64,000 nucleotides of DNA from Pachyseris speciosa (GCA_016490735.1 JAEMWC010001126.1:190001-254000); one strand, 5' to 3'. Counted from the stretch's first letter, positions 44,350 to 57,175 are shown. Numbers and translations: made by a program. The notes: a model not told the origin generated them from the letters alone.

Positions 44350-44940
44350 CAGGGCGTATCTAATCGATCGAAATCGATCATCGAAAATGTAATCGATTAA
44401 TCGATAAATACTCGATATTTGTCGATTGATTAGTCGATTTAATCGATTGAAATCAATAATCACAATTTTTTTTGTCACATCGGTGGAAATCGAAAATCAA
44501 ACGCGATCTGATCTTATCATAACACTGCATAACACTTACCTTCAAGCTTACCTTCGAATCCGCTTTGTTGATAAAGATGATGTTACTTTCTCCAATGGTA
44601 GCGACTTTTCTTGTTTTTTTTCACCAGGATCACCGCTGTAAAGCTGTTTAAAGCAATATTTCAGCAGATTTCAGCCCAGCAGTCCTATGGTGCTGTGTGC
44701 TGTGTACTCGATCTGCGAACTGTGATCTGCGAACTCTTCGTCCATTTACTTTTCGATATTTGTCGAACAAATCGATGAAATCGATAGCTAATTACAGAAA
44801 TCGATCAAAATCGATAGTCACAAAGACGCGAGTGGTTGATTTCTATCGATTTCCGATATTAATCGATTAATTAGTATCGATTACGATCGATTACGATCGA
44901 TTTCAATCCAGTATCGAAAATATCGATTAGGTACGCCCTG
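44350..44940. mobile_element. 591-bp TIR element rich in 'atcgat'
   Basis: Ends 'cagggcgtatctaatcgat' and, inverted, 'cagggcgtacctaatcgat'. More than a dozen atcgat words lie within. The open frame 44426-44641 is not supported as a gene. Confidence 0.65.
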
Positions 44941-45205
44941 GGTTAAGCTAAAAGAGTGAAGCGATTCAGAGTCTCGACAGCATTAATTCAACAAAAGTTT
45001 GGGATTGAAATACCTGTTCCGTCAAGCCAAGAAGAATCTCAAGAGCTTGAACGAAACAGGATTATGCAAGGACGTAACTTACCAATATATTGACATGGAG
45101 CAGAGGAGTTCTATTTGACCGCTTTTGAAGTTAAATTCACTGTACACTCACTAGCGCTCAGCGCGAGTCGATAATCACCGCACGTGATCAAACTACATTC
45201 TTGCA

Positions 45206-45270
45206 TGCGAGCAAGCTCTCTCGGGGGTGGGGGGTGGAAGGTCATCTACCCCTGGGAGAGCTTGCTCGCA
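45206..45270. repeat. short hairpin repeat
   Basis: 'tgcgagcaagctctc' pairs with 'gagagcttgctcgca' around a G-rich loop of 35 bases. Confidence 0.6.
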
Positions 45271-45349
45271 GGCTAACTACATACCGGTGTCGTAGCTACC
45301 AGGCTTTGGCACATCATTCTTTTATTTATTTTTTTTTTTTTGCTACATT

Positions 45350-45680
45350 ACCAGGGGCACCCAACGACAAGTTTCGGTAGATACCTGTTCGGTGGAGGGT
45401 AGTTTAAGAGTGCACTCGGATTTTCGTAACTGAAAATATTCGCAATGGGGAAATAATAGCCCCCGACCTGTTCGGAAGGGCCATATTTGCTGTTTTTGGC
45501 AGTCAGAAACGTCACCTGGCATTTTCGGATAGAAAATAGTTCCCTAGAAAGTTCATTTCAGCTAGAATTTTCGCAAAGGAAAATTTTGTTGCCTAACATT
45601 TTCGGGCAACTAAAATTTCAGCTAAGGAATCCGAACAGATCAATTTCTTCTAGCAACGAAAACATACATCATACACCGTA
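45350..45680 (+). repeat. truncated copy of the 51385-51832 MITE
   Basis: Begins 'caggggcacccaacgacaag' and follows the same course ('ttcggtagatacctgttcgg', 'attttcgggcaa'), but lacks the right inverted end. Confidence 0.7.
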
Positions 45681-47001
45681 GATGGTTCCACGGTTATTAG
45701 CGCCATATATATTAACTGGGGTGCAAACGCGGCTAAAATTACAGTAAATGTATGGGATTTTGACCGACTTTGAACCCTGGGGCGGATCTAGGGGGGTAAA
45801 TCAAAACAGCTAACGTCAAAAACTTGTAAAAATATTAAATAAATACAGTCAACCTTGAATGCGAAAAGTCCATAACCAGGTTAAACCTCTGCTTCTCAAT
45901 AAAGGTGGTATTAAACCAGTCTTTCCTGGCCCTGGTTGTTCGAAAGCCGATTAGCGCTAACCCACGATTAAATTATAAATTTATCCTTCGATTAAATTGT
46001 GTTCCTCGAAGCTCGATTAGCACTATCCAAGGATTAAACTAAGGGTTATTAAATTTAACACACCTAGCGAGGTGGATTAACTCGCTAATCGGATGAAAAA
46101 GCAGAGAAACAAATCAAAATGGAGGACTTACAGTTTGTTGATTATGCTTTAATGCCGGGCCCGGTAAGTTCAGGCCACCTGGCGCCTTTTCCAAAATAGA
46201 TGTTACTACTCTCTCACGGATGAGTCATACCGCGTCCGGTTTTCCCGCGGTTTTTTACCATACGGACGGACCGCTGTTCGGCGATCCGCAAAATGTTTTA
46301 CATAACGAAGGCGAAGCGAGAAATCACGAGAAATTTCAACATTTCCGCTCTCAGAGGTAGAAATCGTCGCTTATTAGCCGCTGTAATGTAAAAGGCAAGA
46401 TCAGTGGGGGAATCAAAGGCTTTTCTTGCTTGTTAAAGGCGAGTATTATGGACAAAATATTGTTGAAGTTTCGTTTACTTGCGACCTTGCTTGTTTTTCA
46501 AAAAGTTGTTTATCTCATTCGGCAGAATTTAGATAATCAATCTCCGCTTTAGCTTCTTTTCTTAGTTTATGGCTTTCCACTTTTCTAGAATTTTCCCCTA
46601 GCCAAACTGGCTTCGTTAACCCATCCGAATAGAGCCTATTCTAAATTTCTAAATTACAAAGAAGTAAGGCTGAAAATTTATAGACCGGTAAGCATTTTCA
46701 AGAGCTCACTGATTTTCCGCCTGAGCATGATTCAGTGAGCTTTGCACAGTGTTTATATCTTGCACAGATTTTTTATCACGACTCCCATTTTAATATAAGC
46801 ATTTTTTATTGGTTCTTGTAGAAAGGAAATATAGTTGACATAAAAGAATTGGACTTTCTTTTTCTTTTTACTTACTTGTATCAATTTTGTAGGAGCCGTC
46901 ATAATTATCCCTTCCCTCCCCTACTGGTCCTAGTACTTCATCATTTTCTCCCATCACAGACCGGTTTTACCGGCTTAATCCGAGTTTACACGAAGGATAG
47001 T
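45681..47001. other. about 1.3 kb without supported genes
   Basis: Contains two 'tcgattaaattgtg/aaggattaaacta' type words near 45960-46080 and a GC-rich patch near 46150-46270. No gene identified. Confidence 0.35.
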
Positions 47002-48002
47002 TAACCCATTGACTCCTACACCGGCCGAAACCGGCCGCACAAGACTGCCATGCCTCAAAACATTGCAACTTTCTCAATCGCACGAATATTGCCTTAATTG
47101 TCAGTTGTGAGCACGAAATGGAATGTCCTTTAAATTTGGATATCCAATAAATGCAAGAAACGTAGCGATTTTTACCAAATATGGCCTTTCGAGTTTGGAC
47201 AAGAGCGAAACTGACCGTTTTTAACGTCAAAGAGAAGCGACGAAAATGCCCCTTTTTGCCTTTACCTTTTTTTAAGAAATCATCGTCGAAAAAACCAAAC
47301 TTCAACCATCATAACAAAATTAAGTCCTTGTTCTAGCTTAGAAATGACTTTTTTTGTTCATATTAGATACAGCCTTCTGTTCCAGTGCATTCGGGCCTTT
47401 CCGCCATTTTCAACATCTCGACCGCATTGCATGCTGGGAAATAACGAGAATTTTTTTTTTAAAAAAGCCCGTTTCTTCCCCCAGTTCTTTCACATATAAA
47501 CTAAGTCTACAGCCACTCCGACCTACCGCCCAAATTTCCTGCTTGTGGTCATCTTCAGTGCTCACAAATTCCAAAATACGCGGCGGTAGGTCAATAGTCG
47601 AGTCCCAAAGGTACTAAGTGTCCGACCGGCCAAATTCCCAGTTCGTCGAGTAACAAACCAAATTCGACAACAAAGTACATCACCTTGCTCGATTCTTTGA
47701 GAAAGTAGACTCTTAGCTACCGTCACGGTTAATGATGCTCATCAGGCAGCCACTAAAGATGAAAAATGGCTGTAAACTTAGCAAAAATCGCAAGCAAACC
47801 GAACTTGGGCCGTTGTTGTAGCTCCACGATTGAAAAATAGCTACGTCAGAATGACGTTTTCAGAAACCTTGAGCCTCCAGTGCCTTAGGACAGCACCACT
47901 TTTCCATGGTAGTTAAAATAAAGAGTCGCGAAATGCTATGGATCTTTTATAGGTGGGAAAATCACTCCGAAAACGTAAAAACGGCTGGTAGTCAATGGGT
48001 TA
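47002..48002. mobile_element. possible 1-kb TIR element
   Basis: 'taacccattgact' at 47002 is matched by 'agtcaatgggtta' at 47990-48002. The opposed frame 46967-47305 spans the left end and has no known domain. Target duplication is uncertain. Confidence 0.4.
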
Positions 48003-48823
48003 TTTTTAAGCACTTCACCGCTACGCATCACGCGATCACCCGAGGGGTCGCGAGAAAGCACGCGATATTTCAAGTTTGCAAAACTCACAACAAACATGGT
48101 GGCGCATGAAATGTCATGTGGCTTAGTTTCCGGTTAATATAGGTAACAAAAACAAAGACAGACAAACATAGGACTGCCACAGGGTGGCCCGGCGGTCCTT
48201 TAAAAGAGGTGGCCACCTAATACAGGTATCAAATAAAGCGTTTGTATAAGCGAAAAATCGGAACTTTGAAAACTAGCCGCTTCGTAGAGGGTGACCGCTT
48301 AATACAGGGCCGTTATATACAGGTGCGACTGTAACTGAACCACGCACAATAACTGTGAAAAGGCGAACTTGACACGGAAAACCTTGTCAAGGTACAGTAA
48401 GTAATACAAAAACGCACGCAGAACTGAATAGAAATACTTTTTCTCTTAGTCTCAGTCTTGTTACGTTGGATCAATTTCAGCCATACTGTTCCCACAGAAA
48501 AGGTTCTTATATCTCCAAAGTAGACGATATATAAAAATTGAAAGGAATATCAGCCTTTTAATTTTTTCCCCACTCCCTTATCTTCATTTTCTTGTTCTTC
48601 TCTCTCGCTTTTTCCAAATTGCATTATGGGTGATTTGGTTCGAAGTATTGACACGGTTCTTTTGGACATGTTTTTGAAAAACGATCTATATATTTTCTTC
48701 CCCTGGTTGAATAAACAGCAGATTACGTTGTTTTTGGAATATATACCCCAGCCGCAAAGCCGACGGGCGTGAAAAAGAGATCTGGTCATCCTGTACTAAA
48801 ATCACGTTTTACTTAACCAGGAA
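48003..48823. other. no supported gene
   Basis: Short frames only. The segment 48180-48330 has 'aatacagg' words typical of interspersed repeats. Confidence 0.3.
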
Positions 48824-48894
48824 GTGCCACCGATGCAAGCTGTTCATGCAGATCTGTCAGAGCAGGGTCATTTTTTGAAGCTAGCAGAATATCA

Positions 48895-48918
48895 CAACAA
48901 CAACAACAACAACAACAA
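48895..48918 (+). repeat. (caa)n microsatellite
   Basis: Eight tandem caa units inside the Merlin pseudogene. Confidence 0.9.
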
Positions 48919-50204
48919 TCTTTATTATTTACACCTTTTCTTACAATTAGCATTACAACAACACATACAGTTTCTTTGGAAATGGGCACAGAGGGATTCA
49001 TTGAGAGTAATGTCTTTAGAGGGGATTGCTTCACGTAAAATTCTCATAAAACTGGCTAGACAATGTCGAGAAGTTGCATGAAGTGCGTTGATTTTGCATC
49101 CAATTCCAATGCTTGGTGGACCAGGTGTCATTATTCAAATTAATGAGTCAAAATTCAATCACAAGTCAAAGGTAAGTAGCTCATGTCTTGCCCGGGATAC
49201 ACACTGTAAGACAAACAGAGGGCAGCACAGAGACTACTCAATTAGAAATGATTTAAGGAGAAATATTTTTATTACTGTTTTGGGGTTATTGTTTAAACAA
49301 TTAGATAGCTCTCGGTTTCAGTTTTATTTAGACGACTCGCTACCGGTCAAGATTGCTGCCTGGAAATATAACAGCTGAACTGGAAATATAACAGCTGATG
49401 AGTGTTTCTTCTCTTCTGTAATACCTAAAATCTGTTGTATAAACAGGTACCCTGGGTGCCAGAGGTTTTTTTGTTTGTTTTCGTGGCTTCCCTAATCACA
49501 ATCGCAGCTTCCCACCGAAAGACGAAAAGAAAAAAACCCTCTCGCAACCAGGCTAATGAACAGTTCTACAAGTAAACAATCAGCAGCTAATCCTAAGACT
49601 TCTTAAGTGACCATTACACCTAATCAAACCGTTTTGGTACGCTTATTATTGGCATATCAGAAGAGTTTGGTCGGGAAATGTTTCGCATTTTGGCAAGACG
49701 CAATCAAGTAAAATCACCATGGCCAAACCAAAAAAGGGAACCGACAAAACCCGCCCGAGGACGCCGCGCTAGAAGAGAGAGATGGGTGCTAGGATTGTTC
49801 GATACGCAATACACACCAGCTTACCATACTTACAGCTCGTTAGGTGACGTAAAGCGGCTACACTTTTGGCCATAATTCGACGGAAAGTTCAACTTGGTTC
49901 AATAGTGCACACCGACCAGTGGGCAGCATATCGACAGCTACAAAGAAGACTGGGTTTGCAACACGGATCAGTGAACCATTCTCTGCACTTTGTCGATCCA
50001 GTCACAGGCGTCCACACACAAAATGCTGAAAGTAACTGGTGCACAGCGAAAGAGAAGTTTAAATTGATGAAGGGTAATACAAATCCTGACTTTTTGATGG
50101 AGTACCTGCAAGAATTTATGTGGAGGAGATGGTATGGAGATCCTCACCCAAATGGATGTTTTCGAAGACTATTACAGGACAGTGCAAACCAACATCCGCT
50201 TTGA
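48919..50204 (+). pseudogene. Merlin-superfamily (ISXO2-like) transposase, broken
   Basis: The first part reads 'LWKWAQRDSLRVMSLEGI' and ARQCREVA, then a TGA, then 'PMLGGPGVIIQINESKFNHK' ending at 'AAAG|GTAAG' (49171). The family motif is I-D-E-S-K-F; here the first catalytic Asp reads Asn (codon 49142-49144). After a non-coding gap, 'RRARRERWVLGLFDTQY' appears, and after a frameshift near 49850 'ATLLAIIRRKVQLGSIVHTD', WAAY (second Asp), then 'HTQNAESNWCTAKEK' (Glu) and EYLQEFMWRRWYG. Merlin moves by cut and paste; this copy is inactive. I found no terminal repeats. Confidence 0.75.
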
Positions 50205-51233
50205 GATAGTCTTTTTTATAAGAATATATTTACTAAGAATAGTGTAGCTGCAATTTACAAACGTTTTAGAATATGTTAAGAACAAGCCTGAAAATTTGTA
50301 AATACGATACAATTATATGGTCTTATATATTTTTAAATAAACGTGTAACATTCTTCCTTCCTCTAAAGAGCAAAATCTAAACAAGCAAGAAAGGCAAGTA
50401 AAACAGCACTAGTCGTAGGTTCGATTCTAAAAAAAGTCTACAAGAAGTTATTGCGTCTATATCAGGCCTTAATGACGGCAACTAGCTCCAAAATTACTTT
50501 AGCACCATCTAGACACCAAATACATTCGAAAATCAATATTGTGTAGAGACATTTTAAAAGCTCATTTAGCTCAGGATTAATATCATCCCCCATACCCGCA
50601 TGCTGTGTAATATTTCCTACCACAGATGCCATTATGGACGTTATGTCAAGGGAGACACTGAGTGAAGATATATGGTCAAGTTCTTTCCTTCTTGTTTTCA
50701 TTCTTGCTGGAATGCTTCGATAACTCTTGCAACTGTCATTGCCCGGCTTACGAATGAACGAAAGAATGAACAGTAAATGAGAAAATGCCAAAGAAAGGTA
50801 ACTAACAAATCAACGCTGAAAAAGCAATCGCAGTTGTCAGCTGAGGCAACAACTGCTAAACATCTACCGTAAACTTGCGAAAGAAAAGACTCCCCGAAAT
50901 TATTGTCAAAAAATTGTGGCCGCAATTAAATCCCGAAAAGTAGCGACCCCCCGAAAATAACAGGCCCTCCGAAATTAGCGAGCCCACCCTCAACAACCCC
51001 ATCCCAACCGAAAATAGAGACCCAGGTTCTATAGCATATTTAATTTCCAATGATCAATATTCAGGTGAACTACGTATGATAACTAACAAATAAAGAAAAA
51101 AAACCCCTAAAATTTGGATCTTTATCGTAAATTACAGAGCACTCTTTATGGAAATTGGTATCCCTTAATAGATTTTTAATCGCTTGAAGTTTCCTTTGAA
51201 AGGTCTTAGGGTTGTCGTGTTGTTTGATAAGTA
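50205..51233. other. no named gene; one unassigned minus-strand frame
   Basis: The frame 50462-50791 (-) reads with a plausible helical tail (ELNELLKCLYTILIFECIW) but no domain is recognised. Bases 50850-51060 contain 'ccgaaaat/ccgaaatta' words repeated about every 20 bases. Confidence 0.3.
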
Positions 51234-51345
51234 ATGGTAATAGGACTGAGTGGAGTCCAATTCGGTCTGTAATCATACGAGTGATAACAAAATCGGACGA
51301 CCGCGCAGCGGGAGTCCGATTTGTTTATCACCAGTATGATTAGTA
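51234..51345. repeat. repeat R4, second copy
   Basis: Near-identical to about 5385-5490. Includes the internal pair 'aaatcggacga' and 'gtccgattt'. Confidence 0.65.
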
Positions 51346-51384
51346 ATGGTAATAGGACTGAGGGGAGTACAATTCAGGGAGTAA

Positions 51385-51832
51385 CAGGGGCACCCAACGA
51401 CAAGTTTCGGTAGATATCTGTTCGGTGGAGGGTAATTCGGCTTGCGCTTTCGGCGTCGATTAAAGAGTGCACTCGGATTTTCGTAACTAAAATGTGACCT
51501 AAAAGATTCGCAATTGGGAAATCATAGCCCATGAGGTTTTCGAAAAGGTCGTAATTGCTGTTTTTGGCAGTCAAAAACGTCAACTAGCATTTTCGGAAAG
51601 AAAATATTTCCCCAGAAAGTTCGTGGAAAGTTCATTTCAGCTTGCATTTTCTTAAAGGAACATTTTGTTCCCTAACATTTTCGGGCAAAGAAAATTTCAG
51701 CTAGGGAATCCGAACAGATGAACTTCTTCTAGCTTATGAAAACATCACTTTAAACAGACTTCAAACACCATAAGGTACTCAAAAAATGCCTTTCTACAGC
51801 GTTTGGTTGATTTGGCTCGTTGGGTGCCCCTG
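51385..51832. mobile_element. 448-bp MITE with 16-bp TIRs
   Basis: Both ends read CAGGGGCACCCAACGA inward, and gagtaa is duplicated on each side (51379-51384, 51833-51838). No coding capacity. It interrupts a 'gtaatcgggcgagtg' repeat. Confidence 0.85.
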
Positions 51833-51838
51833 GAGTAA

Positions 51839-52299
51839 TCGGGCGAGTGATTTCAAATTGGCCGAGCGCGTAGCGCGAGGCTGATTTGAAATCACTCGCA
51901 CGAATTGTACGACACGAAGTCCGATTACTAATTAATTGTGTCGATAACAAAATGCGAGAAACTTTCTAAATTGTAAAACATATTGTACAAAATAACCAAC
52001 GGAAATGGTTGTTATTTTACAAAGCGCGAAGATTGACAACTGACACAACTTGGCAGCTACTGCTCAACATACCCAAATAAGGTAACTGTCCGATTTGGCC
52101 TGTCCGATTACAGATGTTTGTAATCGGACAGCTCAAATCGGACAGTTTGGACCTGAAGCAGCCAATTAGAGACATCAATATTCAAGGATTTCCTAAGGGT
52201 TTAACTGAAAGGGGTCTTAACAACTAATCTATTTATTCCATCTAAATCTAAATCTTTATGAGCGATAGTTAGAACGCGGCGGCATCCACTTAGCATTCA
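51839..52299. other. palindromic 'atcggac' repeats, no gene
   Basis: 'tgatttcaaat' pairs with 'atttgaaatca' at 51848-51895, and 'gtccgatttg/caaatcggac' near 52088-52145. Confidence 0.5.
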
Positions 52300-53473
52300 T
52301 CATCCATGTTTCTTGGCAATTTCAGTATAAATAAGTCTTGCAGCTCTAAGATGAATCTGTTCTAGGTCTTTCAATAAATGGTCCGAGGAAGAGCCCAACA
52401 CAGCTAAATCATATAGCACGCTTGGGATAACTGTTTTATAATAAATTGTTTCCAGAGACGCTCTAGATAAAAAAACTTATACGTCTTAACATTTTAACTT
52501 TAGAGCTAAAGGATGTGGAAACAGACTGTATATACTTGGCCAAGGACAGCTGATTATCGATGGTGACCCCAAGGCATATAGAAGAAGAACTAAATTGAAT
52601 AATTTTATCTCCCCATAATAGGGGCTTCAGAGGGCCAATAAAAGGATTTGTATCTAAAATTAAAGCATCAGTTTTCCCCTCATGCAAAATTAGCCTATTC
52701 TTTAGACACCAAGATTGTAGCTGATCCAAACTGATCTCCTGAAGGGATTTTACAACCTCATAGGTTTAGCTACCAATGGTATAGATGGTGGTGTCATCTG
52801 CGAACATGAACGCTTCACCACTCCTAATACTACCTGGGAGATCATTTACATAAGTGGTGAAAAGTCTAGGGCCCAACAATGAGCCCTGAGCGACCCCAAT
52901 TTTCACTAATTTAGATTCCAAAAACTCACCAAGGATTTGTGTCGTTTGTCTTCTACTTGATAAATAATCCATCACCCAAACCCACAGATCTCCAGTGACT
53001 CCAACACCCTTTAATTTTTCTCCCAAAATAGTGTGGTTCACACAATCGAAGGCTTTCCTAAAATCTATAAACAAAATACCCACTTTAAAACCTCTATCAA
53101 AAGCTAATTTCCAGGTTTCCGTGAGGTGTAAAAGGAGTCTTTCTAAAGCCTCAAGTGATTGTCAAGTGACCTGCAAACCAGCCTTTCTAAAATTTTACTA
53201 GGAATGCTTAAGAGGGAAATGGGTCTATTGTTGTTAACATCTAACCTACTTTTCTTCGTAAAAACAGCGGTCACTAGGGATCTCTTCCAGCTGGAAGGGA
53301 AGTGGGAATCTACCATGCTCTTCATACAGATCTCAAACAGCCCTTGCACAGCGGAGGTACCGGCCAGTTTTAGGTCTCTTGAACAGATACAATCTAACCC
53401 ACCCGCTTTATTAGGGTCGATTGATTTCAGCAGAGATGTCGCTAATTGTCTCCCATTCTACAGAGAAGAATGA
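52300..53473 (-). pseudogene. non-LTR retrotransposon reverse transcriptase, broken
   Basis: Minus-strand blocks in several frames: 'SSWKRSLVTAVFTKKSRLD' with RPISLLSI; 'FIDFRKAFDCVNHTIL' (RT motif A); 'GVAQGSLLGPRLFTTYVNDL' (motif B, where the family has Pro for Ala); 'FADDTTIYT' (catalytic F-A-D-D); LGVTIDNQLS; and the C-terminal LIYYK...AARLIY to about 52310. The pattern is that of CR1/L2/Jockey-like LINEs. Frameshifts separate the blocks, and the endonuclease part is missing, so it is a 5'-truncated dead copy. Confidence 0.8.
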
Positions 53474-54367
53474 TAAAGTAGGGGAGACTCTAGAAATATA
53501 GTTAGTTATATCTAAGGGGAGTGGTGATAACTTCTTAGTCAAATGTAAGGCAACATTAAGAAGAAAGTCATTAAAATCACTTCGAACGCTTCAGCATGAG
53601 TCAACTAGGGGGTTCCGGGAGCATGCTCCCCTGAAAGATTTTTAAATTAAGTCCTCTGAAATGGCAGGAAATAAATTTAAACTGAACTAGCATGGTGTGG
53701 TGAAACTTATATACTTTTAGGAACCAAAAAAGTGGTGTTTTAAAACAAGAAGAATCAGTTTTCGGTAAAACGTTACATAGAAAACTAACTTCGATTTATT
53801 TTAGTATTACTTACTTTTTACAGGAGCGCTTTTTACTGTTGAAAAGTGGACCCCACCCCCCCAGCCCCTCCCTTTGCACGGTCCCTGAGTCAGTTGTTGT
53901 CTTGTCAGGAACAGCCCTTGGAACGAGGTTGCTATCCGTTAAAGTACCGGTATTAGCAAAGCGATTTTATAGGGTGAAGAGGGTGTCATTTTTCGGGTTT
54001 GAGCCTTAAATAGGGTTTAAGATGCGTATCCGAAATTTATGGGAGTACCCCTCCCCCCCCCCTCCCCTCCGGTTCGACTGTACTGGGACTGGGGCTAGGT
54101 TGTCTGTGGAATATAATACGAAGATCTGGAAGATACCAGGACTGTACGAAATTCTATGAAACAATAGCAAAAAAGGACTCTAACTGTGCTTTAATACTCG
54201 CGCGTGGAGGTTGAAAGGTACGTATACGATTACAAAAGCAATGAAAACTAAGATAAACAATGTAGCTAAGACTGGGCTGGGGTCTACAATCTCAGCTAAG
54301 ACAGAATAAAATGAGAAATAAAACCCCCCTTCCCCCAAATCAATGATGAATTCGCGTTCATTGAAAT
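53474..54367. other. no gene; second 'aaatagggt' repeat near 53960-54070
   Basis: 'gagccttaaatagggtttaa' and 'gggagtacccctccc' resemble 6020-6440. Low-complexity C-runs follow at 54050-54065 and 54325-54336. Confidence 0.45.
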
Positions 54368-54389
54368 GGGGGGGGGGGGGGGGGGGGGG
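54368..54389 (+). repeat. poly-G tract of 22
   Basis: An uninterrupted run of 22 G on this strand; its exact length is prone to sequencing error. Confidence 0.9.
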
Positions 54390-56159
54390 TATGAATTTCT
54401 CATTTGAATTGTCCAAGATTGTATTGTAGAACACACAATCAAAACTAATCAAAATACACGTAAAAGCATTGATCAATCTCCGTGACTGAAATGAAGCACT
54501 TCGCCGAACGATTGTTATTCAACCGTGACCGTCCTCGATCGTACAGCACGAAAACACAAACAACCGTAGCTTCTGCAGAATACATGTCTCAAATCATTTC
54601 TTTTCCCAGTGGCTGAACACTATGCAGGTGGGTGTATGATCGAAATGACTCACTGAGTGCTTTACATCGGTAGCCATCGCATCTGCTGATCATCATATGC
54701 ATGTTACTTTCATTCAATATCGCCAAGAAAAAATGCGGTTTTACTCCGTAATATTTGAGCCCAAAACTACATCCTCACGACTGAATTGAACCGCGTAAAG
54801 ATCAATTAATCTGAGATATATACTCGCTGAAACCTGGCGTACTACTTATGGGTCACTTCGAATTTAGATATCATAGTATTAACCACGAAATCTTGTTAAT
54901 TGTATTACTGTGGCCGTTACAAAGCATACAGCTTCAGCAGCTTGAACATCAGCTCGAGTGATTTGCTTCGTCGATACAGCAGAATCGGAAACAGTGTTCT
55001 CGAGGGGATTTGTAACATGTTTTCTTCAGTTACCATGAAAAGCAACACACCCTTGTAATATATTTCCCAGCCGGTTATTCAGCAAGGTCGATCTTCAACA
55101 CTGAACTATAAAAGAAGATTGTATTTTTGTCCGCCTTGTCAAATGTTACGGGAGACACCGTCGCTTGGAAATATATCACCTTGTAGTCTTTCCACTGACC
55201 CCTTTGACGACGCAGCAATTTTTTAAAGGGTCTTCAGCTATCCATTTTGTGCATTCTCTGTACGCTTCCCTGGCAGTTCCTTCGGACTGTTCGTGATGAG
55301 GTTCACCGCAGTTATTTGGCTGGAAACCAGGTCGCTTATAATGTTCAATACTATCAAAATTACTAGTGCTCGCCATAATCATGGACCATCAGATCTGCTC
55401 CAAAACGCTAAAGACGAGTTCTGTTGTTGCCTGACCATAGTCTTGCAATATTTACAGTCTTCGCAACTAAACCTGTACAGCATATAGAATTTCATAGACT
55501 CGTGAGTCAGTAACTTTCAAATGCTAAATAATGCTAGTATTGATTGACAGGCTTTCAAATATCACTTGGCGCGCACGCATGGTTGGTTACCACTTCTATC
55601 CACCTTCGCTAATCAATGCTTAATTTTGATCCTTGTGCCTCTTTCCTCGATCCAAAGGCTGCCTTTAATTCTGCTGAAGAAGTCAGTGGAAAGCTCAGGA
55701 TAGTTTTCTTTAAAAACAAACATCGATTTAAAGACATTTGTCCCCCAGGTGAATTAAAACAAAGATAAACTAGATCCATATATATATGCAAAATGGCTGC
55801 CTTTTTAATTATTCTTTTGTTCGTATTCAAAATAGCCTGACTAAACTCGTTTTGGGGCTCAAAATTCTACAGAAGTTGTTATTCCGAACGATATTAGCGA
55901 GGGTATTTTTAATACGAACAAATGAATAATAATTTAAAGAAGCCATTTTTGTATGGGCTCATGGGGTCTATGACATAAAATGATTTGAATGACTGGGGAA
56001 GGAAATAATAAAAAACAAAACAAGAAATTAGGGAAGAAAGAAGGAAAATTTTAAAAAAGAAAGAAAGCAAGAAAGAAGGAAGCAAGCAAGGAACTGAAGG
56101 AAGGAAAGAAAAAAATAACGCAGTAGATTATCAGGCACTAAGTCCTTTTCTACCCTGTT
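54390..56159. other. about 1.8 kb without supported genes
   Basis: A minus-strand frame at 55176-55382 contains AYRECTKWIAEDP but has no confirmable domain. The rest is unremarkable. Confidence 0.3.
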
Positions 56160-56195
<36 letters not shown>

Positions 56196-56244
56196 GTTTT
56201 CAGTGCTATATATTGGTTCCTGCAATGATAATAATAATAATAAT

Positions 56245-56284
<40 letters not shown>

Positions 56285-56334
56285 TAATCATCATCATCGT
56301 CGTCGTCGTCGTCGTCGTCATCATCATCATCATT
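56160..56334 (+). repeat. three successive trinucleotide microsatellites
   Basis: (atg)n at 56160-56192, (aat)n at 56226-56282, then (cat)n-(cgt)n-(cat)n at 56288-56333. The last changes from cat to cgt and back within one tract. Confidence 0.9.
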
Positions 56335-56924
56335 CAAAATACGACAACTGGGTATCCATAATTTTATACTAAGCCACGGGATTACCGTACGCCCATTCTT
56401 GAAAATTTGTTTACAATGATTCAGCTGACTCCCTTGTTCCGATAGCATTGTTGACCCGCCAAACAGTCTTTGTACGTGACTTCCCAAATCCACTTGTTCG
56501 GTCACTTTTCGCTTCGGACGTTCACTCGCGAGCTCTCGTAAAATGCGTGGACTGTCTTGCAGTCTATTTTAAGAAAATTTAAGGCCATAATTTACATAAA
56601 CCTTTTTTTGCCCCATAGTTAAAATCATGAACTGTTGCAGCAAACGTAAAGGTGGAAAGTCGATGGGTGCAGGTTTGGAGGGAGGTAAGTTACAATAGAA
56701 TTTCGTAAGCCTGCTTTTCTTAATGACGCAAGTAAACTGGCACAAACATATTAAGCGCAAGGAGCGAGAAGACGGGCTCCATGAAAACAAAGCATTAGCA
56801 CTGATCTATAAAACAAGTTCCTTTTCTCCGAAGCTTATATTCATCAGTTTTACATGTTGATGAAAGCACCGTCAAAATGCGATTTTCAAAGCGATTTTGA
56901 AACAAATTTTATTGTTACGTTTCG

Positions 56925-57175
56925 CCAATAGTCCATTTTACAGTTACATGCTCAGTGACCTGGCCTATGAGTGGAAATGAGGCTGGCGGTGACCTTGTTT
57001 TAATACAGACCTCACTGCTTTTCTCATGTAAATCATGTTATTCTCAAGCTAATTAGTCCACATTTGCATGAGAAAGAAAGAGAGGTTTGTATCAAAACAA
57101 GGTCATCTCCAACCTCGCTTCCACTCAGAGGCCAGGTCACTGAACACACAACTGTAAAATGGGCTATTGCAAGGT
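56925..57175. repeat. fold-back repeat of about 250 bp
   Basis: Arms about 56930-57030 and 57080-57172 share 'tagtccattttacag', 'agtgacctgg' and 'gaccttgttttaatacagacctc' as imperfect inverted copies. Confidence 0.6.

Noticed and set aside
54368..54389. Functional G-quadruplex site
   Set aside because: A pure 22-G homopolymer is better explained as a simple repeat, and no gene start is nearby.
56028..56505. Frames with long Met/Thr, Leu/Ile or Asp runs
   Set aside because: They are microsatellite translations.
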